This document shows, in pieces, positions 40,550-54,444 of a stretch of DNA of 64,000 nucleotides. Both the position numbers and the translations under genes were made by a program. The notes beneath the pieces are model-generated. The model was not told the origin of the DNA. It did not search any database and saw nothing but the letters and a program-made list of their open reading frames with translations. Within the stretch, counting starts at the first letter, position 1. Each line of letters starts with the position of its first letter. This stretch comes from Vanilla planifolia (Eukaryota; Streptophyta; Magnoliopsida; Asparagales; Orchidaceae). The DNA is taken from the NCBI GenBank assembly GCA_023846275.1, contig JAIUJO010000071.1:248001-312000 (forward strand). The letters run 5' to 3'.

Positions 40550-43432
40550 AATGACTTAGTAAATATATTGACCAATTCTTATTGGTAGGAACATATTCAA
40601 ATTCTATTAAGCCTTTGGCTTCTTGATCTCTAATAAAATGATATTTTATCGATGTGCTCGGTCCTAAAATGATGAACTTGATTCTATGTTAAGGCCAAGG
40701 AAGTGGTAGTATTAATTCAAATTGGAATATATGAGAGATATAAAGCATAATCATCAAGTTATTGTCTTAACCATAATACTAGGGCAACACAACTCTTGGC
40801 TATTACATGGTTTTTGTGGTCGATAGGGATATGCAATTTTGCTTCTTACTTAACCATGAAATTAGACAATTTCTTAGGAATTTTCATATACCTAAGGTAC
40901 TTTTCTTATTTACCGTAACACCTACAAAGTTTGAATCTATGTAATCTATAAGATCACTTCAAAAAATATTTTTATTGTATTACACACTAGAATTCATTGT
41001 ACATTTTAAATGCTTGAAAGTTAATTTTACTATCATTATATGGCTTTCCTTAGGATTTGATTAGAATCTAGTATATAAGCCAACGCTAAAAATTTATCTA
41101 ATCTGCTTTTTGTGAGATATAGTAATGTTCGAATAAGATCTCCATAAAGTTTTTGATTAATTGGTTTCCTAATTTTATCAAATGCCAAATGGATTAATTG
41201 ATTTATTAGAATCTTTCTATGTTTCATATTTTTATAGCCAAATTTCTTGAATAATTCTTTTAAATACTTAGTTTGAGTAATACAAACCTTATCTTTTAAT
41301 TTCTTAATTCGTAATCCTAAGAAAAGTTCATCTTACCCATCATACTCATCTCAAACTCTGGTGTCATTAAGTAGCTAAATTCATTATACATATTTTAATT
41401 TATGCTTTCAAACATTATTTCATCAATATAAACTTTTACAAGCAATAAATTATCATTTAAGTATTTTTGGAATAATATGGCATCCACTTTTCCTTTCCTA
41501 GAACCACTATTAATGAGATAACTGCTCAATCTATGATACCTTGCATGGGGAGCTTGCTTAAGCTAGTAAAGTGTCTTCTTAAGCTTATATACATAATCAC
41601 CATGTGCATGAGTCACAAAATTAGTGGGTTATTCTACATTCATATATTCTTTTATTATCTCTTTTAAAAATTTACTTTTTACATCCATTTAAAATATTTT
41701 CAAATTTTTATGACAAGAATATATTAAGAGAAGTTTAATACCTTTAATCTTTTTATAGGTGCAAATGACTCCTCAAAATCTATACGTTCAACTTGATTAT
41801 AACCCTTAGTAACAAGTTTAGTTTTGTTTTTAATGGTCACTCTATTTTCCTTAAATTTATTTGAATACCCATTTGGTTCCAATTACTTATTAAACACTAG
41901 ACTTATGAACTAATTTGCATAATTTGTTTCTTTCAAATTGATCTAATTTTTCATTCATTGCTTGAACCTAGTAGTCATCCTTAAGTGAATCTTCTATAGA
42001 TACTAATTTTATGAAAGATACAAATGCACCATGACTAATTTCTTTCATAAAAGCTCTTGTCTTAACAATTTGATTAACATCTCCTATTATTAATTCTTTT
42101 GGTTGTGAATCTTGATACTTCCAACCTTTAGGCAATTGATGACTAATCTCTTCTCCTTTTTTACTTTCAATTTTTTCTTCATCCTCTTTTAAGTGTAAGT
42201 TTTTTAAAGACTTTATCTCTTCATGAAATTTTTTATTATTTATCTCTTGAATAGACTCATAAAATATTACATGCATTATCTCCTTTACTTTTTTGAAAAG
42301 AGTATCCAAATAGAATTGTTATACTTACTTTTTCATCAAACTTATTCATGTTGAGTCTTTTATTATTAAGAAGGGTACATTTACACCCAAAATATATGAA
42401 AGTAGCTAACATTTGGCCCCTTATTTGTAAAACATTACTAAGAAGTTTTCTTAAGTATTGGCCTTAAAAAATTAATTCTATTTATAATATAAAAATTTGT
42501 ATCATTTTCCTCCACCCAAAGATACTTTGGTAGACTGCATCTAGCCAACATTGTTCTACCAATTTCTACGAAGTTTTTATTCTTTCATTATACAATCCCA
42601 TTTTGTTAAGGTATATAAGGACATATAAATTGATGTCTGATTCTCTTTCCTTTGCAATAATCATAGAAATCATTATTCTTAAATTCACAACTATTATCAC
42701 TTTGTATACAAGTAAATTTTAGATTGGTTTGTTTTTTTATCTTTTTTATTAAATTAATAAAATTTTCAAAGGTCTCACCCTTACTCTTAAGAAATACAAC
42801 ACATGCATATCTAAAAACGTCATTAATAGTCACAAATCCACATTTCTTTCCACCTAAAGTCAAGAGTGTATGGGTCCAAAGAGGTCTAAACAAACTCCCT
42901 AAAGGTCTACTAATGGTTAAGCCATCTTTTAATTTAGAGGAAGATTTAACTTGCTTTCCTTTTTGACATGATTCACATATTTTTTCAATTAGTTTTGTTT
43001 GGTTTAGGAAGATCTCTACCTATATTTAAATTTCTTATTTTCTTTATAATAAAATAGCTACATGACTTAGTCTCCTATGCCATAAATTATTCTCATTTAA
43101 ATGTGTAACAAGATACTCTAGTCTTTTAACTTCTAGTTGATCAAACTTAATCATATAAATGTCACTTTATCTTCTATCAAATAGTAATACATAATCATCT
43201 ATTGATTTTTTGTAATATTGAGTATCCAAATTAACAAAATAACCATTATCATATAATTGTCTAATACTAATTAAATTAAGTTCTAATCTATCATTAGGCA
43301 TACCTATATTACCAATTCCAATTATCTTTTCTTAGAATTGTCCCTTAGTGTTACCCATTTATTTGGTCAATATTCTATTGATACAAATTTTGATCTCTCT
43401 CTAGTCAAATGTCATGAGCATCTACTATCCAA
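40550..43432 (-). pseudogene. Pol remnant (copy 3)
   Basis: RNase H about 40550-40960, RT thumb frame 41036-41227, YIDE at 41419-41430, linker open for 113 codons at 41968-42309, integrase core 42606-42893 with the same residues as copy 1, and protease block at 43406-43432. The RT half resembles copy 2 (ATGCCAAATGG near 41181, AGTATTTTTGG near 41460, ACCTAGTAG near 41967). The linker and integrase start resemble copy 1 (AAGTGTAAG near 42191, 36-bp deletion, TTTTAGATTGG near 42717). Confidence 0.87.
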
Positions 43433-43649
43433 CACCCAAGACCTAAATCTTCATTTTGTTCTATACGTATTACTACATAAATTAAATAAATATTAACTTC
43501 TTAATCATAAAATATAACTCTTACTTGCTTAGTTTATATTCTTTCTTGTACACATAATTTCTAAGTATATTATTTCTAACTTATGAATGTTTTCAATACA
43601 TCATATCTCCAAACCACAATTATGGAGACAACTTATGTTAATATTTTTA

Positions 43650-45110
43650 TTATTTAACTTTGGGAACCCAAGCAAGCTTGGATTGGATATTAATATTCAC
43701 AACAAAAGAATTCATAATATCAATTTTAATTACTGATTTGAAACATGATTTCAAACAAGAAAAGTTCTTAATTTTACAATCCTTGATGGTATGCCATTTT
43801 TTTATAATAATAAAATTGTGTATTATTTGAAAAGTTTTGCATGTATTTAAAATTACACATATCATTATGTTTAGAAAAATAAACACCCTGTGAAGTATTA
43901 GAAAAGTTTGCATGTTTAGGAAAGCAGATTTTTATTTTTAAACTAGTAATTTCCACTTTCAAAAAAGAATTCTCAATAATCATTGAAATTGTTTCATCAC
44001 AAATTTGAAGCATTTTTTTTTCTTGTTCTCATCTTGTTTCATAAAACAAATCTCAAAGATCAATATTTTCTTTGTAAAACTTTTTTAATGTTTAATGTAC
44101 ACACATTAAAGAAGTTAAATTACTAATAAATTCTGTGTAATTATTTTTACGAACATCATAAGGCCAAGAGCTTACCTCATTGTCTTCTTTTTTACTAAAT
44201 GTGCTTCAATCAACATTTGCCATGAAGCACAAAATCCCTTCGTTCTTACTATTTGAAGTTGTAGGGTTAGAATCTTCTAAAGCACTCCAAGTAGCTTGAA
44301 AGGCTTTCATCTTCTTTATTCTATTCTATTTCTCATATTTTCTTTTAGTGTTTGTGAGTTGTGGACAATCTCGTATAATATGGCTCGTTTAACCATAATT
44401 ATAATACCTTGGTGCCCTTAGCTTCTCCCTTCTTTTCTTTTTTTTCTTATACACAAAACTTTTTGTCAAATTTTTTGCTAAGCTTTTAATTTGAAAATTT
44501 ACGTCTTCCTCCAAATCAATAAAAGAGATGGATATAATCTGAATCTAAATCTTCCTTTCATGCTTTAAATGCCAATGGTTTCTCTTTTCTTGCCTCATGC
44601 TTTGGCTTGCAAATAGAATTCTGTTCTTCAACTCCTCTATTCATCTCAATTTTTGTTGTTAATAATTTTCCTAGTAGTTCATCCAATGGACCTTATTTTT
44701 ATCTTCGAGTGTCTTTATTATCATAATAAGAGGATCATAATCTTTGGATAAAATCCTTAGTACCCTTTTTACAAGATCTTTATTAAAAAGTACTTTTCCA
44801 AGATTTGCTAATCCATTAGTAATATTAGTGATTTGAATAAACATCTTATTGTAATTTCTCTTGAATCTATTTTATATAGCTTATAACCATGTGTAAGAAT
44901 ATTTAATTTAATTTCTTTTACTTGCGAAGTTCTTCATAAGTAATTTTTGATTTTTTTTCCCAAACTTTATGTGTGGTATAAAAATTCATAACTTGATTAA
45001 ATTCACTTGGAGAGATACTATAATGAAGGTACTTTAGTACTCTTGTATTAAGCTATGTCATTCTTCTTTGATCACTACTAAATTCACTAAAAGACTTCAT
45101 TTTTTTTATT
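43650..45110 (-). pseudogene. Gag remnant (copy 3)
   Basis: Domain order and knuckle lesions as in copy 1. Open stretches of 87 and 79 codons at 43650-43913 and 43774-44013 overlap in different frames over the second knuckle, which shows a frameshift inside it. GCCCTTAGC near 44415 is shared only with copy 4. Confidence 0.82.
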
Positions 45111-45482
45111 CATACCTCTATGTAAATCATATGATCTAGTAAGTACTTTCTAGGGTTCTAAATCAATTGAAAGAACAAAAGTTTTAAATAAATTTTTCTA
45201 ATATAGATAAAAACTCACCCATGAATAATGGTGGGTAAACTAAAGAAGATCCTTCATCAAGTGTCACAACAATATTAATAGTGAATGAAGATATTAAAAA
45301 ATTAAGAAGTAATTAATAAACAAGTATTTTGGAGAGCATGCAAAAATGATAAAAGAGAGATTTAAATTAGTATGAAATGAAAATGATAATTAAGAAAACT
45401 AAACAAAATAATTAAAAAGGACAAGATGGATCATCCAAGTGATTTTACACACTTCTTATAGGAAACTTGGACTAATACTAAT

Positions 45483-46587
45483 TGAAATAAAAACTAGTGT
45501 ACAAATCTCATAAGAGGGGGGTTAATTGCATACTTACAAATAATTTTTTTTATTTTTAAAGTAATTTATTTCTCAAAACTAATTTTATATTTATAAAAAG
45601 TATTGACTATATATATATTATTTTTAAAAATAATAAGAAAAATGGAGATAAAAATTAAATTGAGATACAAGGATTTTTAGATGATTCAGTTCAAATTAAG
45701 ACCTACAGATCCCCCCAATTGAGATCAAGAAAAAACACCACTAATAAAAGGTTACAATTTGAGGTTTTTTCTTATAGTTCTTCTCCAACCTACTAATGTT
45801 TACTAGTTCAACCATAACCTAAGCTTTTATGAGTTCAATCTTAACTTAATTTTTTTATGAGATTAAATCAAACTTGAGTTTTTACGAATGTCAAGCCACC
45901 AAACTAAATAGAAAAGAAAATACAACAAGTTGAAAAAAATTCAATAAATTTATATACCTTCTTATATTATAGTTTAATGGAACAAGCTACAATGAGCTAA
46001 AATATAAGCAAAGAAATGAGAATTTAAAAGTTTAGGCCTACAAGGATTTGTTGGAAAATCTTGATGATTGAGAAGGAGATGTAGTTAGTTACTACTAGTA
46101 GAATTTATGCCAATAGAATATTAAGCAGTGCTTTGTTAAGATCTCAAAGTTTCATTCAAGTTCATTAGTTATTCTATTTATAATGGTTAGGTATTTATAA
46201 AAAAATTTTGATTGTAGGTGTTAGAATGTGCAGAAAGCTATTTGAAAAATTATTGCTAAATAACTTTAAATGTTTTTACGAATATGCTAAAATATTTTTT
46301 TTAAAAATGGCTAATGCAATGACTAAATAATTAATAATTAGGTAGGATAGACTTGGGTCATTGGACCTGAATGAAGGTCATACAAATCATGAGATCCAAT
46401 GTTAAATGAAGTCGAGGAGAGCTCCAATATGCAATCATCACAATATATGATTAGATGGTGCTGGTGCTCCCAATTTTGGATGTAGATAGGCACAAGGGAT
46501 TTTGTCCCACATTACAAATAAAGATAAGCATTTGGATTTCATAATTTTTTTGCATAAGAGTAGTATTCAAAGCTTAATTTGGGCTGG
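45483..46587 (-). repeat. LTR-like segment between copies 3 and 4
   Basis: Cognate LTR-like segment with intact TATAAATAG and terminal CA. Reads GTACAAATCTCAT near 45500, where copies 1, 2 and 5 have GTACGAATC. Confidence 0.58.
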
Positions 46588-46597
46588 CTCCCCCTTT

Positions 46598-47508
46598 GTG
46601 TGCTCGAGAATTCATCCCCTCGGTGTACTGATAACATAAAGGTTTGTGCGAGTCAACTAATAAACTACTTAGTTCGAGTGCTACCTGACTTCACCCATTG
46701 TCTTACCCCATTCTATTCAAGAATTCATCTTTAGCTAGAATGGGCTCGACTAGATTTGGTTTCGACTATTTTCAAACCCAAAGCTTGTGAGTGACTGCTT
46801 GGGCATGCCTAGCCCAAGAAGCTTTACCCTTGGGCACAAGTTGGGATGTGGTAGAAATATATATATATATATAGATATATATTAGTTTAATCCATGCTTA
46901 GTAAGCAAACTAACTTTTAATTTGACAAGGATAGAATTTAATAAAGAAATGGGTAATGAGATTAAAAAACGAATCTTATTCATTTGCTAAATAAAGAAGA
47001 TGATTGAAAAATTTGATGCTCAAAGTGATTTGAAATTGATACAAAATTAGAGTGTCTTAAAATCAACAAGCTAATATTCTATTTCATATAAAGAAAAATT
47101 ATTAACGCTTTAGTGCATATGTCTTCAATCTTTGAAACTTGTTAAATACTCAAAGGTTATTTGAAGACTATTGATTCACCATCTTCAATGGTGCATGGCT
47201 TGTTCATTAATAATTATACTTGATTCACACTAAACAAACCCATTAGAATAAAATGTTAAATATTTAATACTTGACTTTTCGAATACAAAGGTGACCTGAT
47301 GGTACTTGTAAGAATATTTGATCTCATGGTTTTGTTTTAAAAATTAAATATATATGCTCACCCTTACTTCATGCTCACTTTACTAAATTCTATCTCTCAC
47401 TTATCTAAACAAGAATCATTCACTCCTTTTGACACCATAAAAAATGGATGTGTAATTTATATAAATTACACCTAATTGTTTTCTAATGATTTGAAATAAC
47501 TTTGTTGG
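46598..47508 (-). other. 3' noncoding segment of copy 4 element
   Basis: Same content as 32644-33552, with the CTTGGGC/GCCCAAG hairpin intact and (AT)8. Nothing coding seen. Confidence 0.55.
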
Positions 47509-50389
47509 AATGACTTAGTAAATATATTGACCAATTCTTATTGGTAGGAACATATTCAAATTCTATTAAGCCTTTGGCTTCTTGATCTCTAATAAAATGA
47601 TATTTTATCGATGTGCTCGGTCCTAAAATGATGAACTTGATTCTATGTTAAGGCCAAGGAAGTGGTAGTATTAATTCAAATTGGAATATATGAGAGATAT
47701 AAAGCATAATCATCAAGTTATTGTCTTAACCATAATACTAGGGCAACACAACTCTTGGCTATTACATGGTTTTTGTGGTCGATAGGGATATGCAATTTTG
47801 CTTCTTACTTAACCATGAAATTAGACAATTTCTTAGGAATTTTCATATACCTAAGGTACTTTTCTTATTTACCGTAACACCTACAAAGTTTGAATCTATG
47901 TAATCTATAAGATCACTTCAAAAAATATTTTTATTGTATTACACACTAGAATTCATTGTACATTTTAAATGCTTGAAAGTTAATTTTACTATCATTATAT
48001 GGCTTTCCTTAGGATTTGATTAGAATCTAGTATATAAGCCAACGCTAAAAATTTATCTAATCTGCTTTTTGTGAGATATAGTAATGTTCGAATAAGATCT
48101 CCATAAAGTTTTTGATTAATTGGTTTCCTAATTTTATCAAATGCCAAATGGATTAATTGATTTATTAGAATCTTTCTATGTTTCATATTTTTATAGCCAA
48201 ATTTCTTGAATAATTCTTTTAAATACTTAGTTTGAGTAATACAAACCTTATCTTTTAATTTCTTAATTCGTAATCCTAAGAAAAGTTCATCTTACCCATC
48301 ATACTCATCTCAAACTCTGGTGTCATTAAGTAGCTAAATTCATTATACATATTTTAATTTATGCTTTCAAACATTATTTCATCAATATAAACTTTTACAA
48401 GCAATAAATTATCATTTAAGTATTTTTGGAATAATATGGCATCCACTTTTCCTTTCCTAGAACCACTATTAATGAGATAACTGCTCAATCTATGATACCT
48501 TGCATGGGGAGCTTGCTTAAGCTAGTAAAGTGTCTTCTTAAGCTTATATACATAATCACCATGTGCATGAGTCACAAAATTAGTGGGTTATTCTACATTC
48601 ATATATTCTTTTATTATCTCTTTTAAAAATTTACTTTTTACATCCATTTAAAATATTTTCAAATTTTTATGACAAGAATATATTAAGAGAAGTTTAATAC
48701 CTTTAATCTTTTTATAGGTGCAAATGACTCCTCAAAATCTATACGTTCAACTTGATTATAACCCTTAGTAACAAGTTTAGTTTTGTTTTTAATGGTCACT
48801 CTATTTTCCTTAAATTTATTTGAATACCCATTTGGTTCCAATTACTTATTAAACACTAGACTTATGAACTAATTTGCATAATTTGTTTCTTTCAAATTGA
48901 TCTAATTTTTCATTCATTGCTTGAACCTAGTAGTCATCCTTAAGTGAATCTTCTATAGATACTAATTTTATGAAAGATACAAATGCACCATGACTAATTT
49001 CTTTCATAAAAGCTCTTGTCTTAACAATTTGATTAACATCTCCTATTATTAATTCTTTTGGTTGTGAATCTTGATACTTCCAACCTTTAGGCAATTGATG
49101 ACTAATCTCTTCTCCTTTTTTACTTTCAATTTTTTCTTCATCCTCTTTTAAGTGTAAGTTTTTTAAAGACTTTATCTCTTCATGAAATTTTTTATTATTT
49201 ATCTCTTGAATAGACTCATAAAATATTACATGCATTATCTCCTTTACTTTTTTGAAAAGAGTATCCAAATAGAATTGTTATACTTACTTTTTCATCAAAC
49301 TTATTCATGTTGAGTCTTTTATTATTAAGAAGGGTACATTTACACCCAAAATATATGAAAGTAGCTAACATTTGGCCCCTTATTTGTAAAACATTACTAA
49401 GAAGTTTTCTTAAGTATTGGCCTTAAAAAATTAATTCTATTTATAATATAAAAATTTGTATCATTTTCCTCCACCCAAAGATACTTTGGTAGACTGCATC
49501 TAGCCAACATTGTTCTACCAATTTCTACGAAGTTTTTATTCTTTCATTATACAATCCCATTTTGTTAAGGTATATAAGGACATATAAATTGATGTCTGAT
49601 TCTCTTTCCTTTGCAATAATCATAGAAATCATTATTCTTAAATTCACAACTATTATCACTTTGTATACAAGTAAATTTTAGATTGGTTTGTTTTTTTATC
49701 TTTTTTATTAAATTAATAAAATTTTCGAAGGTCTCACCCTTACTTAAGAAATACAACACATGCATATCTAAAAACGTCATTAATAGTCACAAATCCACAT
49801 TTCTTTCCACCTAAAGTCAAGAGTGTATGGGTCCAAAGAGGTCTAAACAAACTCCCTAAAGGTCTACTAATGGTTAAGCCATCTTTTAATTTAGAGGAAG
49901 ATTTAACTTGCTTTCCTTTTTGACATGATTCACATATTTTTTCAATTAGTTTTGTTTGGTTTAGGAAGATCTCTACCTATATTTAAATTTCTTATTTTCT
50001 TTATAATAAAATAGCTACATGACTTAGTCTCCTATGCCATAAATTATTCTCATTTAAATGTGTAACAAGATACTCTAGTCTTTTAACTTCTAGTTGATCA
50101 AACTTAATCATATAAATGTCACTTTATCTTCTATCAAATAGTAATACATAATCATCTATTGATTTTTTGTAATATTGAGTATCCAAATTAACAAAATAAC
50201 CATTATCATATAATTGTCTAATACTAATTAAATTAAGTTCTAATCTATCATTAGGCATACCTATATTACCAATTCCAATTATCTTTTCTTAGAATTGTCC
50301 CTTAGTGTTACCCATTTATTTGGTCAATATTCTATTGATACAAATTTTGATCTCTCTCTAGTCAAATGTCATGAGCATCTACTATCCAA
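47509..50389 (-). pseudogene. Pol remnant (copy 4)
   Basis: RNase H about 47509-47919, RT thumb frame 47995-48186, YIDE at 48378-48389, linker open for 113 codons at 48927-49268, protease block at 50363-50389. The integrase core, open for 95 codons in copies 1 to 3, is broken here by the 2-bp loss near 49743; only 71 codons stay open from an internal ATG at 49780. All older lesions match copy 3. Confidence 0.87.
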
Positions 50390-50606
50390 CACCCAAGACC
50401 TAAATCTTCATTTTGTTCTATACGTATTACTACATAAATTAAATAAATATTAACTTCTTAATCATAAAATATAACTCTTACTTGCTTAGTTTATATTCTT
50501 TCTTGTACACATAATTTCTAAGTATATTATTTCTAACTTATGAATGTTTTCAATACATCATATCTCCAAACCACAATTATGGAGACAACTTATGTTAATA
50601 TTTTTA

Positions 50607-52065
50607 TTATTTAACTTTGGGAACCCAAGCAAGCTTGGATTGGATATTAATATTCACAACAAAAGAATTCATAATATCAATTTTAATTACTGATTTGAAA
50701 CATGATTTCAAACAAGAAAAGTTCTTAATTTTACAATCCTTGATGGTATGCCATTTTTTTATAATAATAAAATTGTGTATTATTTGAAAAGTTTTGCATG
50801 TATTTAAAATTACACATATCATTATGTTTAGAAAAATAAACACCATGTGAAGTATTAGAAAAGTTTGCATGTTTAGGAAAGCAGATTTTTATTTTTAAAC
50901 TAGTAATTTCCACTTTCAAAAAAGAATTCTCAATAATCATTGAAATTGTTTCATCACAAATTTGAAGCATTTTTTTTTCTTGTTCTCATCTTGTTTCATA
51001 AAACAAATCTCAAAGATCAATATTTTCTTTGTAAAACTTTTTTAATGTTTAATGTACACACATTAAAGAAGTTAAATTACTAATAAATTCTGTGTAATTA
51101 TTTTTACGAACATCATAAGGCCAAGAGCTTACCTCATTGTCTTCTTTTTTACTAAATGTGCTTCAATCAACATTTGCCATGAAGCACAAAATCCCTTCGT
51201 TCTTACTATTTGAAGTTGTAGGGTTAGAATCTTCTAAAGCACTCCAAGTAGCTTGAAAGGCTTTCATCTTCTTTATTCTATTCTATTTCTCATATTTTCT
51301 TTTAGTGTTTGTGAGTTGTGGACAATCTCGTATAATATGGCTCGTTTAACCATAATTATAATACCTTGGTGCCCTTAGCTTCTCCCTTCTTTTCTTTTTT
51401 TTCTTATACACAAAACTTTTTGTCAAATTTTTTGCTAAGCTTTTAATTTGAAAATTTACGTCTTCCTCCAAATCAATAAAAGAGATGGATATAATCTGAA
51501 TCTAAATCTTCCTTTCATGCTTTAAATGCCAATGGTTTCTCTTTTCTTGCCTCATGCTTTGGCTTGCAAATAGAATTCTGTTCTTCAACTCCTCTATTCA
51601 TCTCAATTTTTGTTGTTAATAATTTTCCTAGTAGTTCATCCAATGGACCTTATTTTTATCTTCGAGTGTCTTTATTATCATAATAAGAGGATCATAATCT
51701 TTGGATAAAATCCTTAGTACCCTTTTTACAAGATCTTTATTAAAAAGTACTTTTCCAAGATTTGCTAATCCATTAGTAATATTAGTGATTTGAATAAACA
51801 TCTTATTGTAATTTCTCTTGAATCTATTTTATATAGCTTATAACCATGTGTAAGAATATTTAATTTAATTTCTTTTACTTGCGAAGTTCTTCATAAGTAA
51901 TTTTTGATTTTTTTTCCCAAACTTTATGTGTGGTATAAAAATTCATAACTTGATTAAATTCACTTGGAGAGATACTATAATGAAGGTACTTTAGTACTCT
52001 TGTATTAAGCTATGTCATTCTTCTTTGATCACTACTAAATTCACTAAAAGACTTCATTTTTTTTA
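50607..52065 (-). pseudogene. Gag remnant (copy 4)
   Basis: As copy 3, with open stretches at 50607-50870 and 50731-50970 in different frames over the second knuckle. The first-knuckle Cys-to-Tyr changes and the stop are the same as in all other copies. Confidence 0.82.
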
Positions 52066-52439
52066 TTCATACCTCTATGTAAATCATATGATCTAGTAAG
52101 TACTTTCTAGGGTTCTAAATCAATTGAAAGAACAAAAGTTTTAAATAAATTTTTCTAATATAGATAAAAACTCACCCATGAATAATGGTGGGTAAACTAA
52201 AGAAGATCCTTCATCAAGTGTCACAACAATATTAATAGTGAATGAAGATATTAAAAAATTAAGAAGTAATTAATAAACAAGTATTTTGGAGAGCATGCAA
52301 AAATGATAAAAGAGAGATTTAAATTAGTATGAAATGAAAATGATAATTAAGAAAACTAAACAAAATAATTAAAAAGGACAAGATGGATCATCCAAGTGAT
52401 TTTACACACTTCTTATAGGAAACTTGGACTAATACTAAT

Positions 52440-53544
52440 TGAAATAAAAACTAGTGTACAAATCTCATAAGAGGGGGGTTAATTGCATACTTACAAATAA
52501 ATTTTTTTATTTTTAAAGTAATTTATTTCTCAAAACTAATTTTATATTTATAAAAAGTATTGACTATATATATATTATTTTTAAAAATAATAAGAAAAAT
52601 GGAGATAAAAATTAAATTGAGATACAAGGATTTTTAGATGATTCAGTTCAAATTAAGACCTACAGATCCCCCCAATTGAGATCAAGAAAAAACACCACTA
52701 ATAAAAGGTTACAATTTGAGGTTTTTTCTTATAGTTCTTCTCCAACCTACTAATGTTTACTAGTTCAACCATAACCTAAGCTTTTATGAGTTCAATCTTA
52801 ACTTAATTTTTTTATGAGATTAAATCAAACTTGAGTTTTTACGAATGTCAAGCCACCAAACTAAATAGAAAAGAAAATACAACAAGTTGAAAAAAATTCA
52901 ATAAATTTATATACCTTCTTATATTATAGTTTAATGGAACAAGCTACAATGAGCTAAAATATAAGCAAAGAAATGAGAATTTAAAAGTTTAGGCCTACAA
53001 GGATTTGTTGGAAAATCTTGATGATTGAGAAGGAGATGTAGTTAGTTACTACTAGTAGAATTTATGCCAATAGAATATTAAACAGTGCTTTGTTAAGATC
53101 TCAAAGTTTCATTCAAGTTCATTAGTTATTCTATTTATAATGGTTAGGTATTTATAAAAAAATTTTGATTGTAGGTATTAGAATGTGCAGAAAGCTATTT
53201 GAAAAATTATTGCCAAATAACTTTAAATGTTTTTACGAATATGCTAAAATATTTTTTTTAAAAATGGCTAATGCAATGACTAAATAATTAATAATTAGGT
53301 AGGATAGACTTGGGTCATTGGACCTGAATGAAGGTCATACAAATCATGAGATCCAATGTTAAATGAAGTCGAGGAGAGCTCCAATATGCAATCATCACAA
53401 TATATGATTAGATGGTGCTGGTGCTCCCAATTTTGGATGTAGATAGGCACAAGGGATTTTGTCCCACATTACAAATAAAGATAAGCATTTGGATTTCATA
53501 ATTTTTTTGCATAAGAGTAGTATTCAAAGCTTAATTTGGGCTGG
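52440..53544 (-). repeat. LTR-like segment between copies 4 and 5
   Basis: Cognate LTR-like segment with TATA box at 53131-53139 and the C-rich patch near its element-sense 3' end. No feature beyond those of the other copies. Confidence 0.58.
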
Positions 53545-53554
53545 CTCCCCCTTT

Positions 53555-54440
53555 GTGTGCTCGAGAATTCATCCCCTCGGTGTACTGATAACATAAAGGT
53601 TTGTGCGAGTCAACTAATAAACTACTTAGTTCGAGTGCTACCTGACTTCACCCATTGTCTTACCCCATTCTATTCAAGAATTCATCTTTAGCTAGAATGG
53701 GCTCGACTAGATTTGGTTTCGACTATTTTCAAACCCAAAGCTTGTGAGTGACTGCTTGGGCATGCCTAGCCCAAGAAGCTTTACCCTTGGGCACAAGTTG
53801 GGATGTGGTAGAAATATATATATATATATAGATATATATTAGTTTAATCCATGCTTAGTAAGCAAACTAACTTTTAATTTGACAAGGATAGAATTTAATA
53901 AAGAAATGGGTAATGAGATTAAAAAACGAATCTTATTCATTTGCTAAATAAAGAAGATGATTGAAAAATTTGATGCTCAAAGTGATTTGAAATTGATACA
54001 AAATTAGAGTGTCTTAAAATCAACAAGCTAATATTCTATTTCATATAAAGAAAAATTATTAACGCTTTAGTGCATATGTCTTCAATCTTTGAAACTTGTT
54101 AAATACTCAAAGGTTATTTGAAGACTATTGATTCACCATCTTCAATGGTGCATGGCTTGTTCATTAATAATTATACTTGATTCACACTAAACAAACCCAT
54201 TAGAATAAAATGTTAAATATTTAATACTTGACTTTTCGAATACAAAGGTGACCTGATGGTACTTGTAAGAATATTTGATCTCATGGTTTTGTTTTAAAAA
54301 TTAAATATATATGCTCACCCTTACTTCATGCTCACTTTACTAAATTCTATCTCTCACTTATCTAAACAAGAATCATTCACTCCTTTTGACACCATAAAAA
54401 ATGGATGTGTAATATATATAAATTACACCTAATTGTTTTC
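53555..54440 (-). other. 3' noncoding segment of copy 5 element
   Basis: Same content as 32644-33552, with hairpin intact and (AT)8. It ends at the copy 5 deletion point rather than at RNase H, which is missing. Nothing coding seen. Confidence 0.55.
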
Positions 54441-54444
54441 TAAT
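54439..54444. other. Deletion junction with TCTAAT microhomology (copy 5)
   Basis: The copy 5 sequence passes from GTTTTC-TAAT directly into CTACTTTTTGTGAG. In copy 6 these are separated by 574 bp, and each breakpoint carries TCTAAT, of which copy 5 keeps one. This is the usual trace of microhomology-mediated deletion. Confidence 0.8.

Larger units (their letters stand above)
40378..47336 (-). mobile_element. Array copy 3: decayed Ty1/copia
   Basis: Unit of 6959 bp, almost the same as copy 4. Shared private states include AAATATATTGACC near 40561, AATTAAGTTC near 43273, TATACACAAAAC near 44449, TCTAGGGTTC near 45151 and GTGTACAAATC near 45497. It has the 36-bp deletion shared with copies 1 and 4. 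LTR-like segment 45483-46587, primer site 45469-45480, TATA 46174-46182, polypurine tract 46588-46597, (AT)8 at 46857-46872. Confidence 0.9.
47337..54293 (-). mobile_element. Array copy 4: decayed Ty1/copia
   Basis: Unit of 6957 bp. Differences from copy 3 found by eye are few: a 2-bp loss near 49743 (TACTTAAG for TACTCTTAAG), TTTTCGAAGG near 49723, CACCATGTG near 50841, ATTAAACAG near 53078 and GTAGGTATTAG near 53171. LTR-like segment 52440-53544, primer site 52426-52437, TATA 53131-53139, polypurine tract 53545-53554, (AT)8 at 53814-53829. Confidence 0.9.
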
